Source of the DNA: an uncultured Propionibacteriaceae bacterium
GTDB lineage: Bacteria > Actinomycetota > Actinomycetes > Propionibacteriales > Propionibacteriaceae
DNA length: 14,197 nt
Direction of reading: 5' to 3'
Assembly (NCBI GenBank): GCA_936924635.1
Contig: CAKZHP010000101.1
Coordinates: 1-14,197, forward strand
Positions 1-6,697 of this stretch are shown piece by piece (within the stretch, counting starts at the first letter, position 1; each line of letters opens with the position of its first letter). The notes under the pieces were generated by a model. The model saw only the letters and a list, made by a program, of their open reading frames with translations, was not told the DNA's origin and ran no database searches. Made by a program: the position numbers and the translations under genes.

Positions 1-218
1 CCTGACGGCCGCGGCGGACCGGCGGCGCGCCGGGGGGCCGCGCCGACGAGCGGGTCGGTGGAGTCAGCGGACGCGGGGACAGACGTGTACGCGGCAGTCG
101 ACCCGGCCCGCGACCCCTGGGCGGGACCGCCGGACGGAGGGCCCACGAGGGGCTCGTGCGCAGGCGCCGGGGCAGGACGCAGCACCGTACGGTTCTCGTC
201 CTCAGCGGGCGTGCTCAT
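1..218 (-). CDS. Partial protein with Pro/Ala-rich N-terminus, unrecognised
   Basis: This is an open minus-strand frame that begins with ATG at 218-216 and runs off the left edge after 72 complete codons with no stop. The start is well supported: GAGAGGAG lies about 5 bases upstream of the ATG. The N-terminus reads MSTPAEDENRTVLRPAPAPA and then becomes rich in Pro, Ala, Gly and Ser. No fold or membrane segment is visible in the part present, so the working domain must lie outside the window. Disordered leaders containing a RTVLRP-like motif occur at the N-terminus of various bacterial membrane and signalling proteins, but this is not enough for a family call. Its upstream region is the tandem repeat array, so any promoter lies in or next to that array. 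The frame is supported only by the RBS, the absence of stops and the length. Confidence 0.5.
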   Translation of the reverse strand, partial: MSTPAEDENRTVLRPAPAPAHEPLVGPPSGGPAQGSRAGSTAAYTSVPASADSTDPLVGAAPRRAAGPPRPS

Positions 219-290
219 CCCTGCTCCTCTCGACCGCGCCCAAGGCTACCGGGGCCGCTGGTCGACTCTGACGGCAGGAGCGAGGGCTAC

Positions 291-994
291 GGCGAACAGG
301 CGGTCCGCTCGATGGGCGGATATGGCGGGGATGGGCGGGTCTCCAGGTCGAGCGGAACGTTCTGCGCACTACTCGGCGTCGCGGCCGCCGGACGCCCGCG
401 GCCGCTGGTTCGAAGCCCTGGCGCTTGACGCCTGTGGTCTGCGCAGGAGGGTCCACTCAATGGGCGAATGTGGCGGAGATGGGCGGGTTTCCAGGTCGAG
501 GGGAAGGTTCTGCGCGCTACTCGGCGTTGCGGCCGCCGGACGCCCGTGGCCGGGGGACGCCGGGTTCGCAGCTCTGGCCGTCCTGACGGCGGAGGTCTGC
601 GCAGGAGGGTCCACTCCATGGGCGAATCGTGGCGGGGATGGGCGGCTTTCCCGGTTGAGGGGAACGTTCTGCGCACTTGGGGACGCGGCGGCCCGGGATG
701 GCCGGGGACGCCTGGTTCGCAGCTCTGGCCGTCCTGACGGCTGAGGTTGCGCAGGAGGGTCCGCTTAATGGGCGAATCGTGGCGGGGATGGGCGGCTTTC
801 CCGGTTGAGGGGAACGTTCTGCGCACTTGGGGACGCGGTGGTCCGAGGTGGCCGGGAACGCCTGGTTCGAAGCTCTGGCCGTACTGACGGCTGAGGCCTG
901 GCTGATGGCCGGGGTCTGCGCAGGGTGGTGCGCTCGATGGGTGGATGTGCCGCGTGGAGGCCGGAGTCTCCGGTCGAGGGGAACCTTCTGAGCG
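291..994. repeat. Tandem array of five ~78 bp elements in ~150-170 bp units
   Basis: Five related elements lie at 291-368, 440-516, 598-675, 748-825 and 917-994. The best copies begin TGCGCAGGAGGGTCC and end GGAACGTTCTGCGCA. These ends are imperfect inverted repeats of each other (12 of 15 positions), giving a MITE-like or hairpin-capable layout. The 72-91 bp spacers are also related to each other and contain a CTGGTTCG(A/C)A motif and a GCCGTCCTGACGGC hairpin. The third and fourth units share an identical stretch of 71 bp and differ at only about 10 of their first 150 positions. The first and fifth copies are degraded at one end, and a further partial unit end is visible near 254-290. The unit lengths do not preserve a reading frame, so the array is judged non-coding. 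Confidence 0.8.
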
Positions 995-1039
995 GGCTTT
1001 GGGTTGCCAGTGCCCTGGCCTCGCTTCGCTCGGTCAGGT

Positions 1040-1150
1040 CCGGTTTCGACGCGCAGGACCCTCGCAAGTTCGGCTCCTGCTTGCTCAACCAGCGTGAGGG
1101 TGCTGAACCAACGTGTGGTTGCTCCTGCTTGCTCAACCAGTGGTTGGGGT
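1040..1150 (-). repeat. REP-like interspersed repeat, two copies
   Basis: Read on the minus strand, the copy at 1040-1093 starts with GGTTGAGCAAGCAGGAGC and ends with GTCGAAACCGG. A second, shorter copy at 1112-1150 carries the same 20-base block (plus strand 1073-1092 and 1121-1140, identical, 48 bp apart). The second copy also contains a perfect inverted repeat, CAACCA-G-TGGTTG, at 1134-1146. The frame GGTTGAG...GTCGAAACC matches two copies at 6825-6945 and resembles intergenic repeats known from actinobacteria such as Nocardioides. The position just past the end of a minus-strand operon is typical for REP elements. Copy number in the genome cannot be seen from here. Confidence 0.65.
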
Positions 1151-1236
1151 GGTGATGGTGCTCAGTGAGGGGTCGGGCTCGTGCTTCCTGCTCGCCAGGG
1201 GTCAGCCGAGGCCCAGCTGCGCCCGGCCTGCGGGGG

Positions 1237-1542
1237 TCACCAGGCCCTCGCCTCCAGTCGCTCGGCCAGGCGGCGGTTGCGGTCCGAGGTCGTCCCCTTC
1301 GTGCGTCTGGGCGTGAACCGCTGCAGGTACGTCGTCTCGTCTCCCGGGCGGCGCATGCTCTCGCTCAACCCGAAGCAGAGGCCCTCCTCCAGCACCTCCT
1401 GGAAGGTCACCGACGCGACCCCTGAGCGGGCCTTCGCCAGCCGTACCCAGATCCCCGGGTGCCCCGCGTGATTCTGGGTCAGCCAGGCCCGCAGCGCCGC
1501 CCGGTCGGTGAACGCCAGCACCTCCAGACCCTCGACCGTCAC
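1237..1542 (-). CDS. YdeI/OmpD-associated family protein, probably frameshifted at the 3' end
   Basis: The gene starts with GTG at 1542-1540, overlapping the methyltransferase stop as GTGA, so it is probably translationally coupled. The protein of 101 residues matches the N-terminal YdeI domain: FTDRAALRAWLTQNH (11-25), GIWVRLAKARSG (30-41), LEEGLCFG (51-58) and LQRFTPRRTKGTTSDRNRRL (73-92). The usual GWID after CFG is replaced here by LSES, so it belongs to a variant group. The frame stops soon after LEARAW at 1237. If one base is restored near 1248-1249, the reading continues as EGLVTPAGRAQLGLG and stops at 1202, which fits the common family ending EGRMTPAGLAAL. The function of the family is poorly known (it has been linked to bacteriocin or stress tolerance). 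The family assignment is confident; whether the gene is functional is unclear. Confidence 0.75.
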   Translation of the reverse strand: MTVEGLEVLAFTDRAALRAWLTQNHAGHPGIWVRLAKARSGVASVTFQEVLEEGLCFGLSESMRRPGDETTYLQRFTPRRTKGTTSDRNRRLAERLEARAW

Positions 1543-2600
1543 GCCCTGGCCTTGGAGCAGGTCACCGTGTACGCACGGTCGCGGGTCACGATCCTGGTCG
1601 ATCCGACGTGCTCGCGCAGCGCCGGCAGGTACGGCAGGTGGCTGTTGAACACCACCCACAGCTCGCCACCTGGCCGCAGCGCGGCCCCCGCGGCCTCGAT
1701 CAGCTCGAACGCCACCGACGAGTCCTTCGTCGCGCCCTTGTGGAAGGGCGGGTTGCACGCGATCAGGTCGTACGCATCGCGCACGCCGGGGCCTGCTCTC
1801 CCGATGGCCATGTCGGTGGGGTGCACCGGGGGCTCGGGGGTGCGGCCGTCGTGCGGTGCAGGCACACCGTCGGCCCGCCGTACATCCACCGCCAGCCCGT
1901 TCGCCTCCGCCGTCGCCGCGGCCGACCATGTCGCTACGGCAGACACGTCCGACGCGGTCACCGTCCATCCCCGCCGTGCCATGGTGCACGCGATCAGCCC
2001 GGAGCCGCAGGCCAGGTCGAGCGCGGCGCCTGACCCGTCCGGCAGCTCCGAGAGCAGCAGCCGCGTGCCCTGGTCGAGCCGTACACCCCCGAACACGCCC
2101 CCGTGCACCACCAGGTCCAGGTCGAGCTCGCCGATCCGCGCCCGCTCCGGGTAGGTCACGCCCGACGGCGCCGGCGCGCTCGCCCGCAGCACCCGGCACT
2201 TCTGCCGACCCAGCGACGCGCTCACCTCGCCGAACGACCTCGCCAGCACCTCGTTCATGCCGCGCGTCAGGTGCTTGTCGCGGCCACCGCCGAACACCCG
2301 TACGCCCGGCACCAGCGCCACCCGCTGCGCGATCTCCTCGACCGCGGCCACGGCCCGGGGCAACCGCCACAGCACCGTACGCGGTGTGCCCTCCCCGAGC
2401 CCCTCCAGCGACTCCAGCACCGTGCCACCGGCCACCCCGCGGGCAGTGTCCTCGTCGCGTACGTCATCGAAGAAGCCCGACATCGGCACCCCCTCGCCGG
2501 CGAGGTGCGCGAACAGCGCCGGGTCGTCGATGACCAGCGCGGCGTCGAACGCGCCCGCCTCGTCGAGCACCAGGGAGGAGACCGGCTCCAGCACCATCAC
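1539..2600 (-). CDS. Class I SAM-dependent methyltransferase, RlmG/RsmC type
   Basis: This is a protein of 353 residues. An N-terminal half without SAM motifs (about 1-150) is followed by a Rossmann methyltransferase domain. Visible motifs are GGVFGGVRLDQGTRLLL (167-183, the strand and turn before motif I in RsmC/RlmG), the SAM-binding ALDLACGSGLIA (193-204), and the catalytic NPPFH (283-287), typical of N2-guanine rRNA methyltransferases. The ending FNSHLPYLPALREHVG (318-333) matches the RlmG/RsmC C-terminus. The expected role is methylation of a guanine in ribosomal RNA; the exact target cannot be told from sequence. A segment at about 245-276, rich in Pro and charged residues, looks like an insertion before NPPF. 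The start is GTG at 2600 or the ATG directly after it at 2597; both overlap the stop of the upstream oxidoreductase gene. Confidence 0.85.
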   Translation of the reverse strand: MMVLEPVSSLVLDEAGAFDAALVIDDPALFAHLAGEGVPMSGFFDDVRDEDTARGVAGGTVLESLEGLGEGTPRTVLWRLPRAVAAVEEIAQRVALVPGVRVFGGGRDKHLTRGMNEVLARSFGEVSASLGRQKCRVLRASAPAPSGVTYPERARIGELDLDLVVHGGVFGGVRLDQGTRLLLSELPDGSGAALDLACGSGLIACTMARRGWTVTASDVSAVATWSAAATAEANGLAVDVRRADGVPAPHDGRTPEPPVHPTDMAIGRAGPGVRDAYDLIACNPPFHKGATKDSSVAFELIEAAGAALRPGGELWVVFNSHLPYLPALREHVGSTRIVTRDRAYTVTCSKARA

Positions 2601-3619
2601 CGCTCCTCGGGGTACACGACGCCGACCTGCTGCCGCACGGCGTCCAGGGTCTCCATGACCGCGATCGTCTCCGAGACCGGCAGCAGTGGCGACTCGATCG
2701 CGCCGTCGGCAACCAGCTGAGCGACGTGCGCGGCCTCGTACGCGAGCCCGGTGTCGCTCTCCTCAAGAGGCGGCGACTCCAGGACGGAGCCGTCGGTGCG
2801 CACGAGACGTACGGGCCCGGGCGTGTAGAAGCTGGTCTGGTCGAGCTCGATCCGCCCCTCGGTGCCGAGCACGGTCGCCGAGACCGCACCCGCGGCGGCC
2901 AGGGTGGTGGTGAGCGCCGCGTACGCATCGCCGAACCCCAGGTGGATCGCTACGGTCTCGTCGACACCGGTGTCGGTGCGCGTGCCGTACGCGTGCACCT
3001 CGCGCGGTGTCCCCGCCACGAGATGCGCGAACGACACCGGGTAGACGCCGAGGTCGAGCATCGCCCCGCCTGCCAGCTCGGGCCTCATGAGCCGCTCCAC
3101 GTGCCGCAGCGACTGCGAGTGGTCGGCGGTCACGAACCGTACGTCGCCGACCGCCCCGTCGGCGAGCAGCTGCCGCACGATGTCGTACCGCGGCCCGAAC
3201 CGGGGCCACATCGCCTCGACGACCGCGACACCCGCCTCACTGGCCGCAGCGGCCAGCTCGCGTGCCTGCCCTGCGTTCAGGGTGAACGACTTCTCCACCA
3301 GCACAGGCTTCCCGGCCCGCAGCGCGGCCAGCGCGTGCTCGCGATGAGCGTTGTGGGTGGAGGCGACGTACACGACGTCGACGTCCGGGTTCTCGACCAC
3401 ACCGGCCACGTCGTCGTACGCACCCTCGGCCCCGACCTCGTCGGCGAACTCCTGCGCGCGCTCCTGCGCGCGGGAGGCGACGGCGACGATGCGCTGCCGG
3501 GTGTGCGTACGCATCGCCTTCGCCATGCTGCGGGCGATCCCGCCCGGGCCGAGGACCCCCCAGCGGAGACCAGGGGCCTCCATCGGGTCGGGCACGCGCG
3601 AGGTGGGCAATGACGTCAT
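2597..3619 (-). CDS. Gfo/Idh/MocA family NAD(P)-dependent oxidoreductase
   Basis: This is a protein of 340 residues, the usual family length. The N-terminal Rossmann fold has GVLGPGGIAR (21-30) as the dinucleotide-binding loop. It is followed by VYVASTHNAHREHALAALRAGKPVLVEKSF split into the conserved VASTHNAH (85-92) and VLVEKSFT (106-113), where Lys110 is the family's active-site lysine. The C-terminal domain carries GGAMLDLGVYPVSFA (184-198), most like the dimeric dihydrodiol dehydrogenase or glucose-fructose oxidoreductase branch. The substrate is probably a sugar, polyol or related diol, but cannot be named. The start ATG at 3619 has only a weak upstream TAGGG; Met13 (3583) is an alternative just before the conserved region. 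The gene lies 33 bp after the hydrolase gene and overlaps the methyltransferase start, so it is part of one operon. Confidence 0.88.
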   Translation of the reverse strand: MTSLPTSRVPDPMEAPGLRWGVLGPGGIARSMAKAMRTHTRQRIVAVASRAQERAQEFADEVGAEGAYDDVAGVVENPDVDVVYVASTHNAHREHALAALRAGKPVLVEKSFTLNAGQARELAAAASEAGVAVVEAMWPRFGPRYDIVRQLLADGAVGDVRFVTADHSQSLRHVERLMRPELAGGAMLDLGVYPVSFAHLVAGTPREVHAYGTRTDTGVDETVAIHLGFGDAYAALTTTLAAAGAVSATVLGTEGRIELDQTSFYTPGPVRLVRTDGSVLESPPLEESDTGLAYEAAHVAQLVADGAIESPLLPVSETIAVMETLDAVRQQVGVVYPEER

Positions 3620-3652
3620 GCCCAGACCCTACGAGGTCAGTGTGCCGGGGGC

Positions 3653-4495
3653 TCAGGCCAGGAAGTCGCGCAGCGCGGCGTTGAGCTCCTCGGCATGGCT
3701 GACCCCCAGACCGTGGGGTGCGCCCTCGATCAGCACCAGCTCGCTGTGCGGCAGCGCCTCGTGCGTCCGCTTCCCGGACCCCTCGAACGGCACCGGCTGG
3801 TCACCGTCGCCGTGCACGACCAGCACCGGCACGGTGATCTGGGCGAGGTCGGCGCGGAAGTCGGTGCCTGCCCAGGCGTCCATGCACGCCAGCGCGGCGG
3901 TGGGGTCGCTCTGCCGGCACACGGCGACGGCCTCACCCTTCTGCTCCTCGCTCACCTTGAGGCTGCTGGTCAGCCCGAGGAGCTTCGGCACCGAGTAGAA
4001 CTTCTCCACGAAGTCGTCGAAGAACGCGTCCCGGTCGTCGACGAGCTGGCCCCGCATCTGACCGAAGGAGGCGTCGTCGAGCGGGCCGTCGGGGTTGTCG
4101 CCGGTCTTGCGCAGGTACGGCGTCACGGCGCCGACGAAGACCACGGAGCGCAGCCGGTCCTGACCGTGGCGCGAGACGTAGCGCGCCACCTCGCCGCCGC
4201 CCATGGAGAACCCGACCAGGGTGACGTCGCGCAGGTCGAGCTCCTCCAGCACCCCGGCGAGGTCGTCGGCGAGGGTGTCGTAGTCGTACCCGGAGGCCGG
4301 CCTGTCGGAGGCGCCGAAGCCGCGCCGGTCGTACGTGACGACCTGGTAGTCGCCCTGCAGCGCCTCGACCTGCGGCCGCCAGGACGCCGAGGTCAGCGGC
4401 CAGCCGTGGATGAGGACGACCGGGCGCCCCTGGCCGTGAACCTCGATGTCGAGGTCGATGGACTGCTCACCGCTGCGGATCTCGTGACGTGACAC
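3653..4495 (-). CDS. Alpha/beta hydrolase, haloperoxidase-like
   Basis: This is a protein of 280 residues with the complete hallmarks of a cofactor-free chloroperoxidase-like alpha/beta hydrolase. It has the oxyanion segment VVLIHGWPLTSASW (26-39), VVTYDRRGFGASDRP (52-66), and the nucleophile elbow GFSMGGGEVARY (95-106) with Ser97. The acid is probably Asp232 in VVHGDGDQPVPF and the base His261 in EGAPHGLGVSH. It has no signal peptide, so it should act in the cytoplasm as an esterase-like enzyme; in vitro perhydrolase activity is typical for the family. The start is GTG at 4495 with GAGGAG about 6 bases upstream. It is the first gene of the tight minus-strand operon. The true substrate cannot be predicted. 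Confidence 0.9.
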   Translation of the reverse strand: MSRHEIRSGEQSIDLDIEVHGQGRPVVLIHGWPLTSASWRPQVEALQGDYQVVTYDRRGFGASDRPASGYDYDTLADDLAGVLEELDLRDVTLVGFSMGGGEVARYVSRHGQDRLRSVVFVGAVTPYLRKTGDNPDGPLDDASFGQMRGQLVDDRDAFFDDFVEKFYSVPKLLGLTSSLKVSEEQKGEAVAVCRQSDPTAALACMDAWAGTDFRADLAQITVPVLVVHGDGDQPVPFEGSGKRTHEALPHSELVLIEGAPHGLGVSHAEELNAALRDFLA

Positions 4496-4560
4496 GGGGG
4501 TCTCCTCTCGTCACGCCTCACTCTAGGCAGCGCTGGCCGGTGGTGTGCGGCAGCGACGAA
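4496..4560 (-). promoter_or_regulatory. Leader of the hydrolase operon, possible promoter
   Basis: This 65 bp gap lies between the membrane-protein stop and the hydrolase start. On the minus strand it contains CCTAGAGTGAGG at about 4520-4532, whose TAGAGT could serve as a -10 hexamer, followed by the strong RBS CGAGAGGAGACCCCC. No convincing -35 box is visible. Readthrough from the upstream gene is equally possible. Confidence 0.25.
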
Positions 4561-5481
4561 TCACTCACGGGTGACCGGCCAGCTCGGCACCAGCAGGAGG
4601 GAGACCCCGTGGACCGCGGCCCCGGCCGCGAGCACCGCCACGAACGTGGCCCCCAAGGCCATCGGCATCGCCCAGGGCATCCCCCCGCACTGAGCGGCCG
4701 GGTAGGACAGCACCGCCCCGGCGCCAGCCAGCGCGAGGCTGAGAGCCGTGAACCCGGCCCCGCCCGCAACCAGCAACCCGGCGACCACGCCCTCGGCGTC
4801 ACGCAGCGCGCGTTGCCGGGGCTGTCGTGAGACGCGGTGCCAGGTGACGCCGGCGGCGACGACCGCCACCACGAGCACCACGGCGAGCGGAAGGGTGACG
4901 AAGAGACCCGGGTACGGCCCGTACAGGCTCATATTCGTGCCGCACCGCACCGCGAACCTCCGCCCCGGCACCCCCGCCGCGTCCGGCGACGCCGTGAGGG
5001 TGGTCACCGCGGCCGTTGCGAGGAGCAGCAGCCAGACCGCCGCTGTGAGTGCGGTGAGCCGGCGGGGGACCAGCGGGGTAGTGCCGGGGCCGGTCGTCTT
5101 GTGGTGGCCGCTCACGCTGCCGTCGTCAGCCAGGCGCCCGGGGTCTCCGCTCTCCTGCCCGGGGCCCAGCTCACTCGGCCGGCGTGGGTCCGCCTGCTCC
5201 TGCCTGCTCGACCAGGCGACGCCGAGGATCGCGCCGAGGCCGAGCAGCACCGGGGCCGCGAGGGTAGCGCGGGTCGGGAGGAGCAGCAGCAGGGCGACGA
5301 ACGCCACCAGGCCCGAGGCCAGGCCGACAAGCCGCCGGCGCCGCTGGCGGTCGTGGACCCGGCGCAGGTCGGGATCGCTCGGGACAGCGCCGGCCTGCAC
5401 GCGGCGGCGGAGGCTGAGGCGCGACGCGTGCACCACGGCGACGACGACCCCAGACAGCAGGAACAGGACGACGAGGGTCAC
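4561..5481 (-). CDS. Multi-pass integral membrane protein, function unknown
   Basis: This is a protein of 306 residues with about seven hydrophobic segments: roughly 2-18, 52-69, 73-90, 143-164, 192-213, 232-256 and 270-300. A basic loop (RRRVQ..RRVHDRQRRRR, 25-50) follows the first helix and suggests a cytoplasmic side. A hydrophilic linker of about 50 residues (91-141) separates the two halves. Two cysteines (180 and 265) sit next to predicted extracytoplasmic loops and could pair. No family is recognised. The start is GTG at 5481 with only a weak upstream site. The gene follows the possible glycosyltransferase gene by 19 bp, so the two are probably co-transcribed. The linker contains DNA (5196-5215) matching 18 of 20 bases of the REP-like repeat core, so part of the linker may derive from a repeat. 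Confidence 0.7.
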   Translation of the reverse strand: MTLVVLFLLSGVVVAVVHASRLSLRRRVQAGAVPSDPDLRRVHDRQRRRRLVGLASGLVAFVALLLLLPTRATLAAPVLLGLGAILGVAWSSRQEQADPRRPSELGPGQESGDPGRLADDGSVSGHHKTTGPGTTPLVPRRLTALTAAVWLLLLATAAVTTLTASPDAAGVPGRRFAVRCGTNMSLYGPYPGLFVTLPLAVVLVVAVVAAGVTWHRVSRQPRQRALRDAEGVVAGLLVAGGAGFTALSLALAGAGAVLSYPAAQCGGMPWAMPMALGATFVAVLAAGAAVHGVSLLLVPSWPVTRE

Positions 5482-5500
5482 TGGCGGCCACCGGGTCTGG

Positions 5501-6544
5501 TCACGCGCGGGCGACTGCCGGGGCGGGTCGCAGGAAGCTGGTCACGACGTCAGCCACGGCGCGGGCGGGCTCGACGCGCGGGAGCGTGGGGGCGGGCGTG
5601 CGCTCGGCACCCCAGGGACGCATGCCGTACCGGCCCCACAGGTCCTGGAGCCAGGAGGGGGCGCGGGGGTACCAGACGTACGAGGGCACGCCCCGGGCCG
5701 CGGCCTCCAGGATCCCCGTGGAGAACGCCGACGCCACCGGCCGGTTGACCCGGTCCAGCGGGGTGCCGCTGCGGTCGATCTCGATGCCCAGACCCTCCAG
5801 CGCGGCGTGGCCCATGCGCGCCAGGTGGCCGGTCTCGGCGGGGTGCGGTCTGTACACCCCGTGCGTGGTCTGGCAGAACGTCACCGCGGCGCGCAGCATG
5901 CCCGCAGACGGCAGCTCCGAGGCCTGGAGCTGCCCCAGGTAGAGCGGACGCCGCGCGTCGCTGACCCCGGCCGGCCGGGAGGCCGCGCGCCACAGCAGCT
6001 GCGACCCGACCGGTGTGGCGGTCACGTCGTCGCGGCCGCTGGCCCAGAACTCGCCCTCGGGGGCCGTCCAGGTCAGCACCCGGGCACCGTCGGGCAGGGG
6101 CGCCGAGAACGGGGTCAGCAGCCCCGTCTGCACCACCACGTAGCCGGTGCCGCGCCCCTGCGCCTGCGTGTGCACCGCACGCGCGAGCGGGCTGGGTCCG
6201 CCGGAGGCGAGCACCACCTTGCCGGCGGGCAGGTCGCGGCCCAGGTGGACACCGTCTCGCTGCTCGACCGTCCACTCCGCAGGCACCAGGCCGGTGAGGT
6301 CGAACGGTGCCAGCACCAGGGCGGGCACGTCCGGGAGGTGACGCAGCGGCTCCAGCAGAGCGGCCTGGCTGGCGGCGCGGTCGTCGTCGAGCACCACGGC
6401 GACGACGGGATCCGGCCCGCTGCTCGCGGCCCAGACCCCCGTGCTCCCCGAGCGGCGGGTACGGGCCGCCACCTCGCGTACGGGATGGCGCCCACGGTCC
6501 CAGGCCTGCCAGGCATCCAGGTCCCGCGGGAACTTCAACGACAT
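5501..6544 (-). CDS. Possible GT-B-like glycosyltransferase-related protein, uncharacterised
   Basis: This is a protein of 347 residues starting with ATG at 6544, supported by GGAGG five bases upstream. It begins MSLKFPRDLDAWQAWDRGRH. The middle has alternating strand-helix patterns (VVAVVLDDD at 47-55, GKVVLASGG at 108-116, TGYVVVQTGLLTPF at 133-146). The C-terminal half has GVYRPHPAETGHLARMGH (229-246), which resembles the RPHP-x-E segment of polysialyltransferase-like and CDP-glycerol-transferase-like enzymes. It also has SAFSTGILEAAARGVPSYVW (272-291), the kind of Ser-Thr-Glu loop that contacts the nucleotide sugar in GT-B folds. From these I infer a role in surface glycan synthesis, with low certainty; no signal peptide or membrane helix is seen. 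It could also be a degenerate, non-catalytic relative. It probably forms a two-gene unit with the membrane protein downstream. Confidence 0.7.
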   Translation of the reverse strand: MSLKFPRDLDAWQAWDRGRHPVREVAARTRRSGSTGVWAASSGPDPVVAVVLDDDRAASQAALLEPLRHLPDVPALVLAPFDLTGLVPAEWTVEQRDGVHLGRDLPAGKVVLASGGPSPLARAVHTQAQGRGTGYVVVQTGLLTPFSAPLPDGARVLTWTAPEGEFWASGRDDVTATPVGSQLLWRAASRPAGVSDARRPLYLGQLQASELPSAGMLRAAVTFCQTTHGVYRPHPAETGHLARMGHAALEGLGIEIDRSGTPLDRVNRPVASAFSTGILEAAARGVPSYVWYPRAPSWLQDLWGRYGMRPWGAERTPAPTLPRVEPARAVADVVTSFLRPAPAVARA

Positions 6545-6644
6545 CAGGCCCTCCAGGTCGTGCTCGTGCTCGCGCTCACCGTACGTGGGGTGCCCGCCCG
6601 CCGCACCTCGCCACGCCCCGAGCCGGCCAGCTCGGGAGGGTCCG

Positions 6645-6669
6645 GCGCTGGTGCCGGCACCTGGAGCGC
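6645..6669. promoter_or_regulatory. Extended palindrome upstream of the glycosyltransferase-like gene
   Basis: GGTGCCGGCACC at 6650-6661 is a perfect 12-base palindrome. It is flanked by GCGCT (6645-6649) and AGCGC (6665-6669), which pair with each other with a 3-base bulge. It could be a regulator site or an RNA hairpin in the leader, about 100 bp before the start codon at 6544. It has no T-run, so it is not a standard terminator. Confidence 0.4.
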
Positions 6670-6697
6670 CATCACTGCCTGCGGACGCGCCCTGATT

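Larger units (their letters stand above)
219..1201. other. Repeat-rich intergenic region without a credible gene
   Basis: These 980 bases separate the minus-strand gene at the left edge from the 3' end of the four-gene operon. Open frames occur on both strands, as expected at this GC content, but none has a good ribosome binding site or family-like sequence. The apparent repetitive peptides come from DNA repeats whose unit lengths (149, 158, 150 and 169 bp) do not keep one reading frame. The contents are a tandem repeat array (about 254-994) and two REP-like copies (1040-1150), annotated separately. Confidence 0.7.

Noticed and set aside
353..362. SOS (LexA) box, suggested by GAACGTTC
   Set aside because: Actinobacterial LexA sites need four bases between GAAC and GTTC; here the two arms are adjacent.
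58..826. Long open frames across the repeat array on both strands, with repetitive peptides
   Set aside because: Repeat spacing (149, 158, 150, 169 bp) breaks the frame between units, there is no RBS, and the peptides are just the translated DNA repeats.
404..870. tRNA-like GGTTCGAA T-loop motifs
   Set aside because: No cloverleaf acceptor or anticodon stems can be built around them; they are part of the repeated spacer.
291..994. CRISPR array
   Set aside because: Units are about 150 bp, the spacers are related to each other rather than unique, and no cas genes are present.
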